A stretch of DNA of 6,231 nucleotides from Hyphomicrobiales bacterium (GTDB taxonomy: Bacteria; Pseudomonadota; Alphaproteobacteria; Rhizobiales; Afifellaceae): positions 1 through 6,231 of the forward strand of contig JACCSN010000429.1 in NCBI GenBank assembly GCA_013812985.1, given 5' to 3'. Below are positions 1 to 6,154 of the stretch, in pieces (position 1 is the stretch's first letter; each line of letters opens with the position of its first letter). Under the pieces are notes generated by a model. The model was not told the DNA's origin. It saw nothing but the letters and a program-made list of their open reading frames with translations, and ran no database searches. Made by a program: the position numbers and the translations under genes.

Positions 1-452
1 TCCTCGGGGAAGAGCGGCCCGGGAAGCCGCCCGGCCTCCGGCGGCTGGCGGGCGGAGAAGAGCGAGATGACGCCGCGCGTCCCGTCGATCAGCTGCAGGT
101 CCGTGACAAGGTCGCGAACCCCCTCCAGCGATTCACGCCGAAGCAGCGCCGCTCCCTCGACCACCACCAGCACGTCGAACTCGCTCGATGGGAAGCGGCG
201 GGTCACTTCCTCGTATTGCTGGAATTCCGGCGTATCGGAGCGGAACAGCTGGCTGAGCGAATCGTCCACCTTGAGTCGGACGAGCCCGAACGCCGCGGCC
301 ACCGCCAGCGCCGTGGCGACCAGGAAGGTGGCGATGGGGAACCGCAGCGCGACCAGCCCGACCCGCTCCAGGCCGAGCGCCAGCCTGCCCGAACGACGCA
401 AGTCGCCAAGATGCTCATCGGCATCTGCCTGTGCCTGACCGGACCCAGCCAC
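1..452 (-). CDS. MMPL/RND-family membrane transporter, N-terminal part (runs off window)
   Basis: This is the start of a large membrane exporter of the RND superfamily (MMPL type), a proton-driven pump of the inner membrane; its substrate cannot be told from this part. About 150 residues are visible. A short hydrophilic N-terminus is followed by one hydrophobic helix at about residues 38-58 (begins FPIATFLVATALAVAAAF), then the motif LKVDDSLSQLF and the beginning of a periplasmic domain (DVLVVVEG, then LVTDLQ and GVISLFSA). One helix followed at once by a 'D-x-S-L' stretch and a porter-like domain is typical of these pumps, including HpnN-like ones. No ATG is available in frame. I chose the GTG at 452-450 because GAGGGA lies 7 bases upstream of it; an in-frame GTG at 533-531 has no such site. 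Full-length members have roughly 750-900 residues. Family assignment is fairly sure, the subfamily is not. Confidence 0.75.
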   Translation of the reverse strand, partial: MAGSGQAQADADEHLGDLRRSGRLALGLERVGLVALRFPIATFLVATALAVAAAFGLVRLKVDDSLSQLFRSDTPEFQQYEEVTRRFPSSEFDVLVVVEGAALLRRESLEGVRDLVTDLQLIDGTRGVISLFSARQPPEAGRLPGPLFPE

Positions 453-459
453 GGACGCA

Positions 460-465
460 TCCCTC
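460..465 (-). promoter_or_regulatory. Ribosome binding site fixing the GTG start of the RND transporter
   Basis: On the minus strand GAGGGA stands 7 bases before GTG 452-450. The frame stays open further upstream but the next candidate start, GTG 533-531, has no purine-rich site, so this motif decides the start. Confidence 0.5.
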
Positions 466-679
466 GAAGCGATTTCGGCGGGATGAAGCCTGCTTCCGCG
501 GGTTGCGTCAAATCTTTCCGCGCCGGCCGCCACGAGGTTCGATATGGCGCACCGTTCGGGCCAGGATGTAGAGCAGGGCTTGATTCGAAGAACACCGTTC
601 CGCTCGGCATCCCCTTGTTCCAGGCTGACGGCCTGCAGGCGTTGCGTAAGCGGGTCGTGTCGATGCCGGGCTAGGGGGA

Positions 680-934
680 ATGCGGATCTGATCTGCCCGG
701 TCATCCTGTCGGGCGGCGGCGGGACCAGGCTGTGGCCGTTGTCGCGCACCGATGAGCCCAAGCAGTTCCAGGCGCTGATCTCCGACAGGAGGATGCTGCG
801 GAATTCGTCCTCGCGGCTTCCGCGCCGAGAAGGGCGTCGTGGCCGCGATCGGGCTGGAAGACATCGTCGCCGTGGTGGCGGGCGACGCGGTTCTGGTGAT
901 GCAGCACGGCCGCGCGGAGGCGGTGCGAGATGTG
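680..934 (+). pseudogene. manC: Decayed mannose-1-phosphate guanylyltransferase (manC remnant)
   Basis: The intact enzyme makes GDP-mannose from mannose-1-phosphate and GTP for surface polysaccharides. Two pieces survive. In frame 1, positions 688-801 encode the N-terminal nucleotide-binding start: PVILSGGGGTRLWPLSR, then EPKQFQALI and a Met-Leu pair, the pyrophosphorylase signature with its lysine. In frame 2, positions 818-934 encode VVAAIGLEDIVAVVAGDAVLV followed by a Vxx-V helix, which matches the segment near the end of the transferase domain (family pattern 'GlxDlivVxTxDAvLV'). From memory of the family, roughly 250 residues that should lie between them are missing, and the frame changes at the junction near 802-817. 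The likely original start, ATG 680-682 preceded by GGGGGA, is out of frame with the first piece and meets TGA after three codons. There are therefore at least two lesions plus a large deletion, and no working product is expected. Sequencing error could explain the start lesion but not the lost middle. Confidence 0.8.
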
Positions 935-1039
935 TCGAGCGCCCGGCAGTCAATACGGGTCGGCGTGGCCTTTGGAGTTCGGGGTTGCGCCCAGCGTCGA
1001 CGGTTTCATCAGCAAGCAGGGATGAGACCGAAGCGATCG

Positions 1040-2380
1040 TCAGGGCTCCGTGCCGGCGGGCGCGATCCCCAGGCGCTGGGTGTTTTCGGGACGCCGTTCG
1101 ACCCGTCCGGGACTTGACCCGCCGAGAAGGGCCGAAACTTGCCTTACGACGAGGCGGGACGCCACCACCGGCAGATCCACCAAACTTGGTAGGATGTCAT
1201 CCTTGGCGAACACGGCCAGACTGGGCGCCATCTGCAGCGACCGCACGTAATCGGACAGGGAAATTTTTCGCCCGGCCAGGAGCTGAAGCGCAGTCAGCGC
1301 GTCGCGCGAGGCATGGATCCATGCGGCGCCGGGCCGGCCCTCAACCGGCGAAACCTGGTCGCCCATGGCCAGGCGCCATGCGAGAAAGGAGAAGTCGACG
1401 CCGGCGGCCGCGCCGAGAGAGATCCAGTTCCACAGCCGGGGATTGACGTCCAGGAGCTTGTAGCGCCGGTCGCGCGGGTCGTATTTGAATTCGAGCTCGA
1501 CCAGACCGGTGTAGGCTAAGGATTCCACGAAGCGCCTCGACGCCGCCGCGACCTCCTCGTTCAGGCAGGACTCGACGAAGGTGCTCGTCTTGCCGAACTC
1601 CACCGGATACTGGCGGGTCCGCCGAGCCACCAGGGAGGCCACCGGCACGCCGTGATCGCACAGGGCGGCGTAGGAGAACTGCGTCGTCCCGTCGCCCGGA
1701 ATGTATTCCTGGCAGACGATGTCGCCCTCGCCGACCATCCCGGCGGCTTGGTCGAAAAGCGCCAGGAGCTCCGCCCGGTTCTCCACCCTCCAGGCCTTGG
1801 CCATCGTGAATGAGTTGGCGATGTCGCGCGAGGTTGGCTTCAGGACCAGGGGAAAACGGAACTCGCCGGTCTCGATGTCGGCCCGACTGCGCAGGCGGTA
1901 GACGTGAGGGTAGTCGATCCCCAATTCGTCGGCGCGCTCATAGGTCAGACGCTTGTTGTGCGCCCAGCGCACGACGTCCCATGCCGGGGCGGTCATTCGG
2001 AACAACGCGGCGAGCGCGTCGTGATGCTCCGCCACGAGGCGCACCTCCGGATCGCCGCCGGGGAACAGCGCCCACCCCTCCAACGCATGCGCCCGGGCGT
2101 AATCCAGGAGCCACTCAAGCGCTCCCGGCTCGCTTGGCTTCGGGCAGATCGCGCTTGCGACAGTGTATCTGGAATAGCGCGCAATGGTGTTGTCGCTGGT
2201 CAGGAAACGGACCGGAACGCCGCGCCGCCCGAGGCTTCTTGCCAGATCCAGGCTGCCGAGCGCGCCGCCGATCACCAAAGCGCCGACTCGATCGCTGTCC
2301 GTCCGCGCAAAGCGGGTCTCACCCCGGCTTTGCGCCGTGGGGGCCTTGTCGCTCCAGTGATCGCTGCCGCTTAGCAACAT
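1040..2380 (-). CDS. Stand-alone ATP-grasp ligase, substrate unknown
   Basis: A 446-residue cytoplasmic enzyme of the ATP-grasp superfamily, which joins a carboxylate to an amine or similar nucleophile through an acyl-phosphate. Residues 31-60 form a Rossmann-like pre-ATP-grasp start (VGALVIGGALGSLDLARSLGRRG), as in COG3919-type and carbamoyl-phosphate-synthase-like members. HNKRLTYERADELGI (141-155) and FPLVLKP (176-182, Lys181) supply the nucleotide-binding lysines, CQEYIPGDG (223-231, Glu225) the adenine-side strand, and LVELEFKYD (293-301) with LLDVNPR (309-315) the metal-binding acidic residues and asparagine. All expected catalytic positions are present, so it looks functional. The tail after about residue 350 is helical with no recognised domain. 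The ATG at 2380-2378 was preferred over an 81-residue extension because GAGAGGA precedes it by 9 bases and the extension reads like non-coding DNA. It lies 137 bases downstream of the methyltransferase operon. Family assignment is strong; the reaction is unknown. Confidence 0.85.
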   Translation of the reverse strand: MLLSGSDHWSDKAPTAQSRGETRFARTDSDRVGALVIGGALGSLDLARSLGRRGVPVRFLTSDNTIARYSRYTVASAICPKPSEPGALEWLLDYARAHALEGWALFPGGDPEVRLVAEHHDALAALFRMTAPAWDVVRWAHNKRLTYERADELGIDYPHVYRLRSRADIETGEFRFPLVLKPTSRDIANSFTMAKAWRVENRAELLALFDQAAGMVGEGDIVCQEYIPGDGTTQFSYAALCDHGVPVASLVARRTRQYPVEFGKTSTFVESCLNEEVAAASRRFVESLAYTGLVELEFKYDPRDRRYKLLDVNPRLWNWISLGAAAGVDFSFLAWRLAMGDQVSPVEGRPGAAWIHASRDALTALQLLAGRKISLSDYVRSLQMAPSLAVFAKDDILPSLVDLPVVASRLVVRQVSALLGGSSPGRVERRPENTQRLGIAPAGTEP

Positions 2381-2389
2381 GCTTTGTGG

Positions 2390-2396
2390 TCCTCTC
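2390..2396 (-). promoter_or_regulatory. Ribosome binding site fixing the ATP-grasp start
   Basis: The minus strand reads GAGAGGA, 9 bases before ATG 2380-2378. The reading frame is open far upstream, so this site is the main reason to start the protein at MLLSGSDHW. Confidence 0.6.
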
Positions 2397-2517
2397 AGAA
2401 AGAACCTCGAATTTTCGGCAACACCGAGCAAGCGCCGACCGGACTTAACCTTACCGCTCACGGCCTTTAGTTTTGGACAACACCTCCCAAGCGGCCCAGG
2501 GGCTTGTCCGCCGTAAG

Positions 2518-3339
2518 TCAGAGCGCTTTGCGTAGCGTCTCGTAGATCATCAGGCCCGCTGAGACGGCCAGGTTCAGCGAATCGGCCTTGCCGCGCATCG
2601 GGATGCGCACCAGCGCGTCGCAAGCGGTCGCGAGCTTTTCCGTGAGCCCATGTTGCTCATTGCCCATGAGAAGGATCAGCGGGACGCGGTAGTCCGCCTC
2701 CCGGTAATCGACGGTCGCCGCGCTCAGATGCGTGCCGACGAGCCGAGCGCCGTGCCGCGCCCGCAGCGCAAGGAGGCCATCCTCGCTCGTCCTTGCGACC
2801 GGCAAGTGGAAGATGGAGCCCATCGTGGCGCGAACCGTCTCAAGCCCGAACGGGTCGCACGACGCCCCGACCAGCGCGACGCCGGCAAGCCCCGCCGCGT
2901 CGGCGGTGCGGATGATCGTGCCGAGATTGCCGGGGTCGCGCACCCGGTCGAGCGCGATCCAGATCCCCCCGGCGCCGATGGCCTGTTCCGCCGCGAAGCG
3001 CTGTTTCAGGATGCCAACAACGTTCTGCGGGTTCTCGCGGCGCGTGATCTTCTCCAGGACCTGGGAGGATGCCTCCAGCACCGTGCCGCCCGCCGATTTC
3101 GTGCGCGCGGCGATCGCGCCGATCTGTTCGTCGCCGGCCTGCGACGCGGCGTAAGCGAGCATGTGAATCGGCCAGCCGCCCTCAACCGCATCGCGGACAA
3201 GCTTCAGCCCCTCGGCAATGAACAGCCCGGTCTCGTCGCGATGCTTCTTGCCGTGCAGCGCCCGGATATCCTTGACCAGCGGATTGGCGACGCTGGTCAC
3301 CTTCTTGAAGCTGCCGGTCCGCGGCGTTTCGCCGGTCAT
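2518..3339 (-). CDS. SpoU/TrmH-family RNA 2'-O-ribose methyltransferase
   Basis: A 273-residue SPOUT-class enzyme that uses S-adenosylmethionine to methylate a ribose 2'-hydroxyl in rRNA or tRNA. Residues about 15-112 form the L30e-like RNA-binding N-domain (TSVANPLVKDIRALHGKKHR, then GLFIAEG, and ENPQNVVGI at its end). The trefoil-knot catalytic domain follows with all three family motifs: motif 1 DPGNLGTIIRTADAAG (135-150) with its catalytic arginine, motif 2 LILLMGNEQHGL (221-232) and motif 3 IPMRGKADSLNLAVSAG (246-262). The length is usual for the TrmH/RlmB/TsnR group. The start ATG overlaps the TGA of the upstream methyltransferase (ATGA, 3339-3336), and no strong binding site precedes it, so translation is probably coupled. 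Which nucleotide it modifies cannot be decided; 23S rRNA is the most common target of this architecture. It is the last gene of the cysQ operon. Confidence 0.9.
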   Translation of the reverse strand: MTGETPRTGSFKKVTSVANPLVKDIRALHGKKHRDETGLFIAEGLKLVRDAVEGGWPIHMLAYAASQAGDEQIGAIAARTKSAGGTVLEASSQVLEKITRRENPQNVVGILKQRFAAEQAIGAGGIWIALDRVRDPGNLGTIIRTADAAGLAGVALVGASCDPFGLETVRATMGSIFHLPVARTSEDGLLALRARHGARLVGTHLSAATVDYREADYRVPLILLMGNEQHGLTEKLATACDALVRIPMRGKADSLNLAVSAGLMIYETLRKAL

Positions 3340-4211
3340 GACGCGGTCCAGCGCGAAAAGAGCGAGGTCGCCAGGAGTCCGCCGGCTTCCTCCCGGAGCG
3401 CCAGTTCGCCCGATTGCGCGCCGGGCCCGAGGATGTCCTCGCAGAGCCGGTGCATCGAGAGAAACGATGCGCGGATCGCATACGACGTGAGGATCAGGAA
3501 CCCACCCGCTTTCAGGAGTTCGCGACAGAGCGTCAGCATTTCCGGCAAGTTCGGGAACAGGTCCCAGATTTCGCCGTTCGGACCGCGCCCGAATTTCGGC
3601 GGGTCGAGCAGGATGCCATGGTAGCGCTTGCCGCGCCGAACCTCGCGCCCGGCGAATTTCCGCGCGTCGTCGAGGATCCAACGAATCGGCTTGTCCTCCA
3701 GGCCGGACAGCGCCTGGTTGTCGCGCGCCCAGGCAATGGCCTTCTTGGACGCGTCTATATGCGTCACCTCCGCCCCGGCCGCCGCTGCGATCAGCGAGGC
3801 GAGGCCCGTATAGCCGAACAGGTTCAGGAGCCTCGGCCGCTCTCCGGCGGCAAGGAGCCGCTCGTGCATGAAAGTCCAATGGGCCTCCTGCTCCGGAAAA
3901 GCGCCGACATGGCGGAACGAGGTGAAGCGGCAGGAGAAGCGGATATTTGCGTGCCGGCAGTCCCAGGATTCCTCCAGCCCGGCGCGCCGCTTCCAGCGCC
4001 CGGCGCCTTCCTCGTCGGTATCGCCGGTAAACACCGCGTCGGCCTGTTCCCATTCCGCGGCCGAAAGCCGAGGTCTCCAGATCGCCTGCTCCTCCGGCCG
4101 GTCCAGGACAAGCGCGCCAAACCGCTCCAGCTTGCGCCCCGCGCCGGAATCGAGCAGTGCGTAATCCTCCAGCCCCTTTGTCTCCAGGACCAGCGGCGCC
4201 GAGGGGCTCAT
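3336..4211 (-). CDS. Class I SAM-dependent methyltransferase, RlmI-like (COG1092 type)
   Basis: A 291-residue cytoplasmic Rossmann-fold methyltransferase. After an N-terminal part of about 125 residues (ending FPEQEAHW at 106-112) the SAM site is clear: motif I LLNLFGYTGLASL (128-140), the acidic HIDASKKAI (151-159), the adenine-binding DDARKF (181-186) and motif IV LLDPPKFGRGPNGE (201-214). DPPKF and the general layout match the C-terminal domain of RlmI, the 23S rRNA cytosine-5 methyltransferase. Two points differ: there is no separate N-terminal PUA domain, and the strand after motif IV reads FLILTSYAIRASF (238-250), with no cysteine where I recall RlmI having its catalytic SCS-type motif. 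The target base is therefore open and I give no symbol. It starts with ATGA overlapping the cysQ stop (4211-4208), with AAGG just upstream, and ends in ATGA overlapping the next gene. Confidence 0.85.
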   Translation of the reverse strand: MSPSAPLVLETKGLEDYALLDSGAGRKLERFGALVLDRPEEQAIWRPRLSAAEWEQADAVFTGDTDEEGAGRWKRRAGLEESWDCRHANIRFSCRFTSFRHVGAFPEQEAHWTFMHERLLAAGERPRLLNLFGYTGLASLIAAAAGAEVTHIDASKKAIAWARDNQALSGLEDKPIRWILDDARKFAGREVRRGKRYHGILLDPPKFGRGPNGEIWDLFPNLPEMLTLCRELLKAGGFLILTSYAIRASFLSMHRLCEDILGPGAQSGELALREEAGGLLATSLFSRWTAS

Positions 4212-5047
4212 GCCGCCTTGGTTGGCCCGAAGCGCTTCAGGAGGATGGAATCTCCGGCGGCGAGGAAATAAGGGTTCTCGAATTCGCGCATGCCGGGAAC
4301 CCCGGTCTTCCCGTAGATGAGCGGCGTGCCGTCAAGCGTCACGACGCCGCCGCCGGCGGCGCGCAACACCGCATCGCCCGCGGCGGTGTCCCATTCCATG
4401 GTCGGCCCCAGCCGCGGATAGAAATCGGCCGCCGCTTCCGCGACCAGGCAGAATTTCAGCGACGAGCCGATCGAACGCCGCTCGCCGGCATTGGCGCGGG
4501 CCAGCGCCTCCTCCGTCGCCGGATTGGAATGGGAGCGGCTCGCTACCGCAACCGGCGCGGGCCCGGCGGAACGGGCGCGCATCGCGGCCCAATCGCGAAC
4601 CTCGTCCAGCGCCTCGTCCGTGCGGCCCTTCCAGGCGCCGACCGCGCTCCCGGCATACGCCGAGCCCAAAGCCGGCGCGAGAACAACGCCGGCAACGGGC
4701 GCGCCGTCCTCGATCAGCCCGATATTGACCGTGAACTCGCCGTTGCGGCTGATGAACTCCTTCGTCCCGTCGAGCGGGTCGACCAGGAAGAACCGCTTGC
4801 CGGTCGCCGGCGTCCGCCCGTCCGCCGCCGCCTCTTCCGCGACGATGGGAGTATCGGGAAACGCGGCGCCGAGCCGCGCGACGATCGCTTCCTCGGCGTT
4901 CCGGTCAGCCTCGCTCACCGGCGAATCGTCGGCTTTCCGTTCAACGGCGAAGTCGGTCGCATAGACGGCCATCACGGCACGCGCGCCGGCGAGCGCGGCG
5001 TCGATCAGGGAAACGAGGGTTGAGTCGGAAGCGGGGAGGGGAGGCAT
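4208..5047 (-). CDS. cysQ: 3'(2'),5'-bisphosphate nucleotidase CysQ
   Basis: A 279-residue magnesium-dependent phosphatase of the inositol-monophosphatase superfamily. CysQ splits 3'-phosphoadenosine 5'-phosphate (PAP), the by-product of sulfate assimilation, to AMP and phosphate, and so protects PAP-sensitive enzymes such as RNases. The N-terminal DDSPVSEADRNAE (40-52) is the usual substrate-side loop. IVAEEA (68-73) gives the first metal ligand, and FFLVDPLDGTKEFISRNGEF (86-105) is the strongest CysQ signature, with Asp90 and Asp93 as ligands. EWDTAAGDAVLRAAGG (218-233) is the second family signature with Asp220. All metal ligands are present and the length is normal. An in-frame TAA lies 10-12 bases before the ATG, so this is the earliest possible start; the binding site (AAGAG) is weak. 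It is the first gene of a three-gene operon and diverges from coxG across a 125-base spacer. Confidence 0.93.
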   Translation of the reverse strand: MPPLPASDSTLVSLIDAALAGARAVMAVYATDFAVERKADDSPVSEADRNAEEAIVARLGAAFPDTPIVAEEAAADGRTPATGKRFFLVDPLDGTKEFISRNGEFTVNIGLIEDGAPVAGVVLAPALGSAYAGSAVGAWKGRTDEALDEVRDWAAMRARSAGPAPVAVASRSHSNPATEEALARANAGERRSIGSSLKFCLVAEAAADFYPRLGPTMEWDTAAGDAVLRAAGGGVVTLDGTPLIYGKTGVPGMREFENPYFLAAGDSILLKRFGPTKAA

Positions 5048-5123
5048 TGCCGGCTCTTAGCTTTTCAATCCCCTCCCGCCAACAGCCATCGCCATATCCG
5101 CCGAGCTTTTTCGAGAATGCCTG

Positions 5124-5151
5124 TTGTCCCACGGCGGCCTCTGTGCACAAT
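5124..5151 (+). promoter_or_regulatory. Weak candidate promoter for coxG
   Basis: TTGTCC (5124-5129) and CACAAT (5146-5151) are separated by 16 bases; each matches the sigma-70 consensus at four of six positions. Transcription would begin near 5158, leaving a very short leader that barely includes the binding site at 5160-5166. It lies in the right place in the spacer shared with cysQ, but such matches arise by chance. I could not identify a promoter for cysQ on the other strand. Confidence 0.25.
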
Positions 5152-5159
5152 CCGCCACG

Positions 5160-5166
5160 AAGGAGG
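5160..5166 (+). promoter_or_regulatory. Strong ribosome binding site of coxG
   Basis: AAGGAGG, a near-perfect Shine-Dalgarno sequence, ends 6 bases before ATG 5173-5175. It decides the start: the frame is open 51 codons further upstream to 5020, but that extension would overlap cysQ and lacks protein-like character. Confidence 0.85.
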
Positions 5167-5172
5167 GCGCAC

Positions 5173-6111
5173 ATGGAGCTGAAGGGGGAATATCGGATAC
5201 CGGCGCCGCGCGAGGCGGTCTGGGCCTCGCTGAACGATCCGGCCGTGCTGCGCGACTGCATTCCCGGCTGCGAAAGTCTGGAAGGCAGCCCGGCGGAAGG
5301 ATTCTCCGCGCGGGTGACGACCAAGATCGGCCCGGTGAAGGCGACCTTCAACGGCGCGGTCACGCTGTCGAACGTCAACGCCCCTGAGAGCTACACGATC
5401 GCCGGCGAAGGCAAGGGCGGCGTCGCCGGCTTCGCCAAGGGCGGCGCGGACGTGCATCTCGCCGATGACGGTTCGGGCACCATCCTCACCTACGTCGCCA
5501 ACGCCCAGGTCGGCGGCAAGCTCGCTCAGCTCGGCTCGCGCCTGATCGATTCCACCGCCAAGAAGCTCGCCGACCAGTTTTTCGCCTGCTTCGCCGAGAA
5601 GGCCGGCGCGGCTTCTGGTCCGGCGGCCGCGGCAAGGGCGGGGGATGCCGACATCGCACGGGCGCAGCTCGGCGCCACGCTGGGCGCCCCGGAAATCGTC
5701 CCGCCCGCGCCTGTCATTTTGCCCGCGCCTGTCATTTTGCCCGAGCCTGTCACCCCGCCGGAGCCGGCATCCCGGCCGGAGCCTGTCGTCCTGCCCGGCC
5801 GGCCGATTCCACCGGCGGCGACCGGCGTTCCCATCGTCGACGGCCAGGCTGCCGGGCCCGAATTTGTGCCGCCGGCCGCCGCCTCCACGCCGAGGGTCGA
5901 CGTGTCGCCGCTCCATCACGGGACGGCCGCGCCGGCTCCCGAGCCGGCGACCACATTCTCCAATGCGCCGGGCGCCTCGATTGAGGCCGCCGCTTATGAG
6001 ATGGAAGAGGAAGTGGAACGTAAGGCCGCGGCGGGCTTCCTCGGCGGGCCGATCGTCTGGGGCCTGCTTGTCCTCTTGGCGCTCATCGTCGTTTATGTGA
6101 TTGCAACATGA
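5173..6111 (+). CDS. coxG: CoxG-like SRPBCC protein with proline-rich linker and C-terminal membrane anchor
   Basis: A 312-residue protein of the CoxG family (carbon monoxide dehydrogenase subunit G). CoxG proteins help attach CO dehydrogenase to the membrane, and work on a mycobacterial homologue links them to quinone delivery. Residues 1-145 are the SRPBCC domain, with hallmarks MELKGEYRIPAPREAVW, the LRDCIPGCESLE turn (27-38), KIGPVKATFNGAV (51-63), GEGKGG...GFAKGGA and, at the end, KKLADQFFACF (130-140). Residues about 146-285 are a low-complexity Ala/Pro-rich linker with five hexapeptide repeats at 178-207. An acidic EMEEEVERK segment (277-285) leads into one membrane helix (about 291-310, GGPIVWGLLVLLALIVVYVI), with only two residues after it. 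The protein is therefore probably tail-anchored with its domain in the cytoplasm, though orientation is inferred. It stands 43 bases before coxS. Many CoxG-like proteins are shorter and lack the anchor. Confidence 0.9.
   Translation: MELKGEYRIPAPREAVWASLNDPAVLRDCIPGCESLEGSPAEGFSARVTTKIGPVKATFNGAVTLSNVNAPESYTIAGEGKGGVAGFAKGGADVHLADDGSGTILTYVANAQVGGKLAQLGSRLIDSTAKKLADQFFACFAEKAGAASGPAAAARAGDADIARAQLGATLGAPEIVPPAPVILPAPVILPEPVTPPEPASRPEPVVLPGRPIPPAATGVPIVDGQAAGPEFVPPAAASTPRVDVSPLHHGTAAPAPEPATTFSNAPGASIEAAAYEMEEEVERKAAAGFLGGPIVWGLLVLLALIVVYVIAT
5704..5793 (+). repeat. Five in-frame 18-base repeats in the coxG linker
   Basis: Five consecutive 18-base units encode the hexapeptides PAPVIL, PAPVIL, PEPVTP, PEPASR and PEPVVL (residues 178-207 of CoxG). 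Units 1 (5704-5721) and 2 (5722-5739) are identical at all 18 bases, which suggests a recent duplication; the others are diverged. Being in frame, copy-number change would alter linker length without breaking the gene. Confidence 0.85.
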
Positions 6112-6154
6112 AGCGGGAGTGACGCCCGCCTGTGAGTTGAAGGGGAGGGTATCG

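Larger units (their letters stand above)
453..1039. other. 587-base stretch without an intact gene
   Basis: Apart from the manC remnant, nothing here can be named. Frame 3 on the plus strand ends at TAG 672-674, 5 bases before the old manC start, and may be the tail of another lost gene. Another frame-3 stretch ends at TGA 1023-1025. Open frames crossing this area on either strand are long only because stop codons are rare at this base composition. I see no insertion-sequence ends, direct repeats or transposase fragments that would explain the decay, and no clear terminator for the ATP-grasp gene that ends at 1040. Confidence 0.5.

Noticed and set aside
453..1039. Mobile element as the cause of the manC deletion
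   Set aside because: I found no terminal inverted repeats, target duplications or transposase fragments in the region.
544..1446. Plus-strand open frame of 300 codons
   Set aside because: Only the part at 688-801 is protein-like (manC start). The rest is Arg-rich and runs antisense into the ATP-grasp gene, so it is not an intact gene.
2475..2509. Inverted repeat GGACAA (2475-2480) / TTGTCC (2504-2509) between the SpoU methyltransferase and the ATP-grasp gene
   Set aside because: On the minus strand it follows the operon's last stop, but the stem is only six pairs, the loop is long and A-rich sequence, not a T-run, follows. It is not a convincing terminator.
2381..2623. 81-residue N-terminal extension of the ATP-grasp protein
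   Set aside because: It would overlap the end of the methyltransferase gene, starts without a binding site, and its sequence is unlike any domain; the ATG at 2380 has a good site.
2650..5023. Three long plus-strand open frames (2650-3624, 3414-4271, 4157-5023) opposite the cysQ operon
   Set aside because: They mirror three genes with clear family motifs, overlap each other, and their products lack recognisable features.
5020..5172. 51-residue N-terminal extension of CoxG
   Set aside because: It overlaps cysQ, and the near-perfect AAGGAGG before ATG 5173 plus the canonical MELKGEY start favour the shorter protein.
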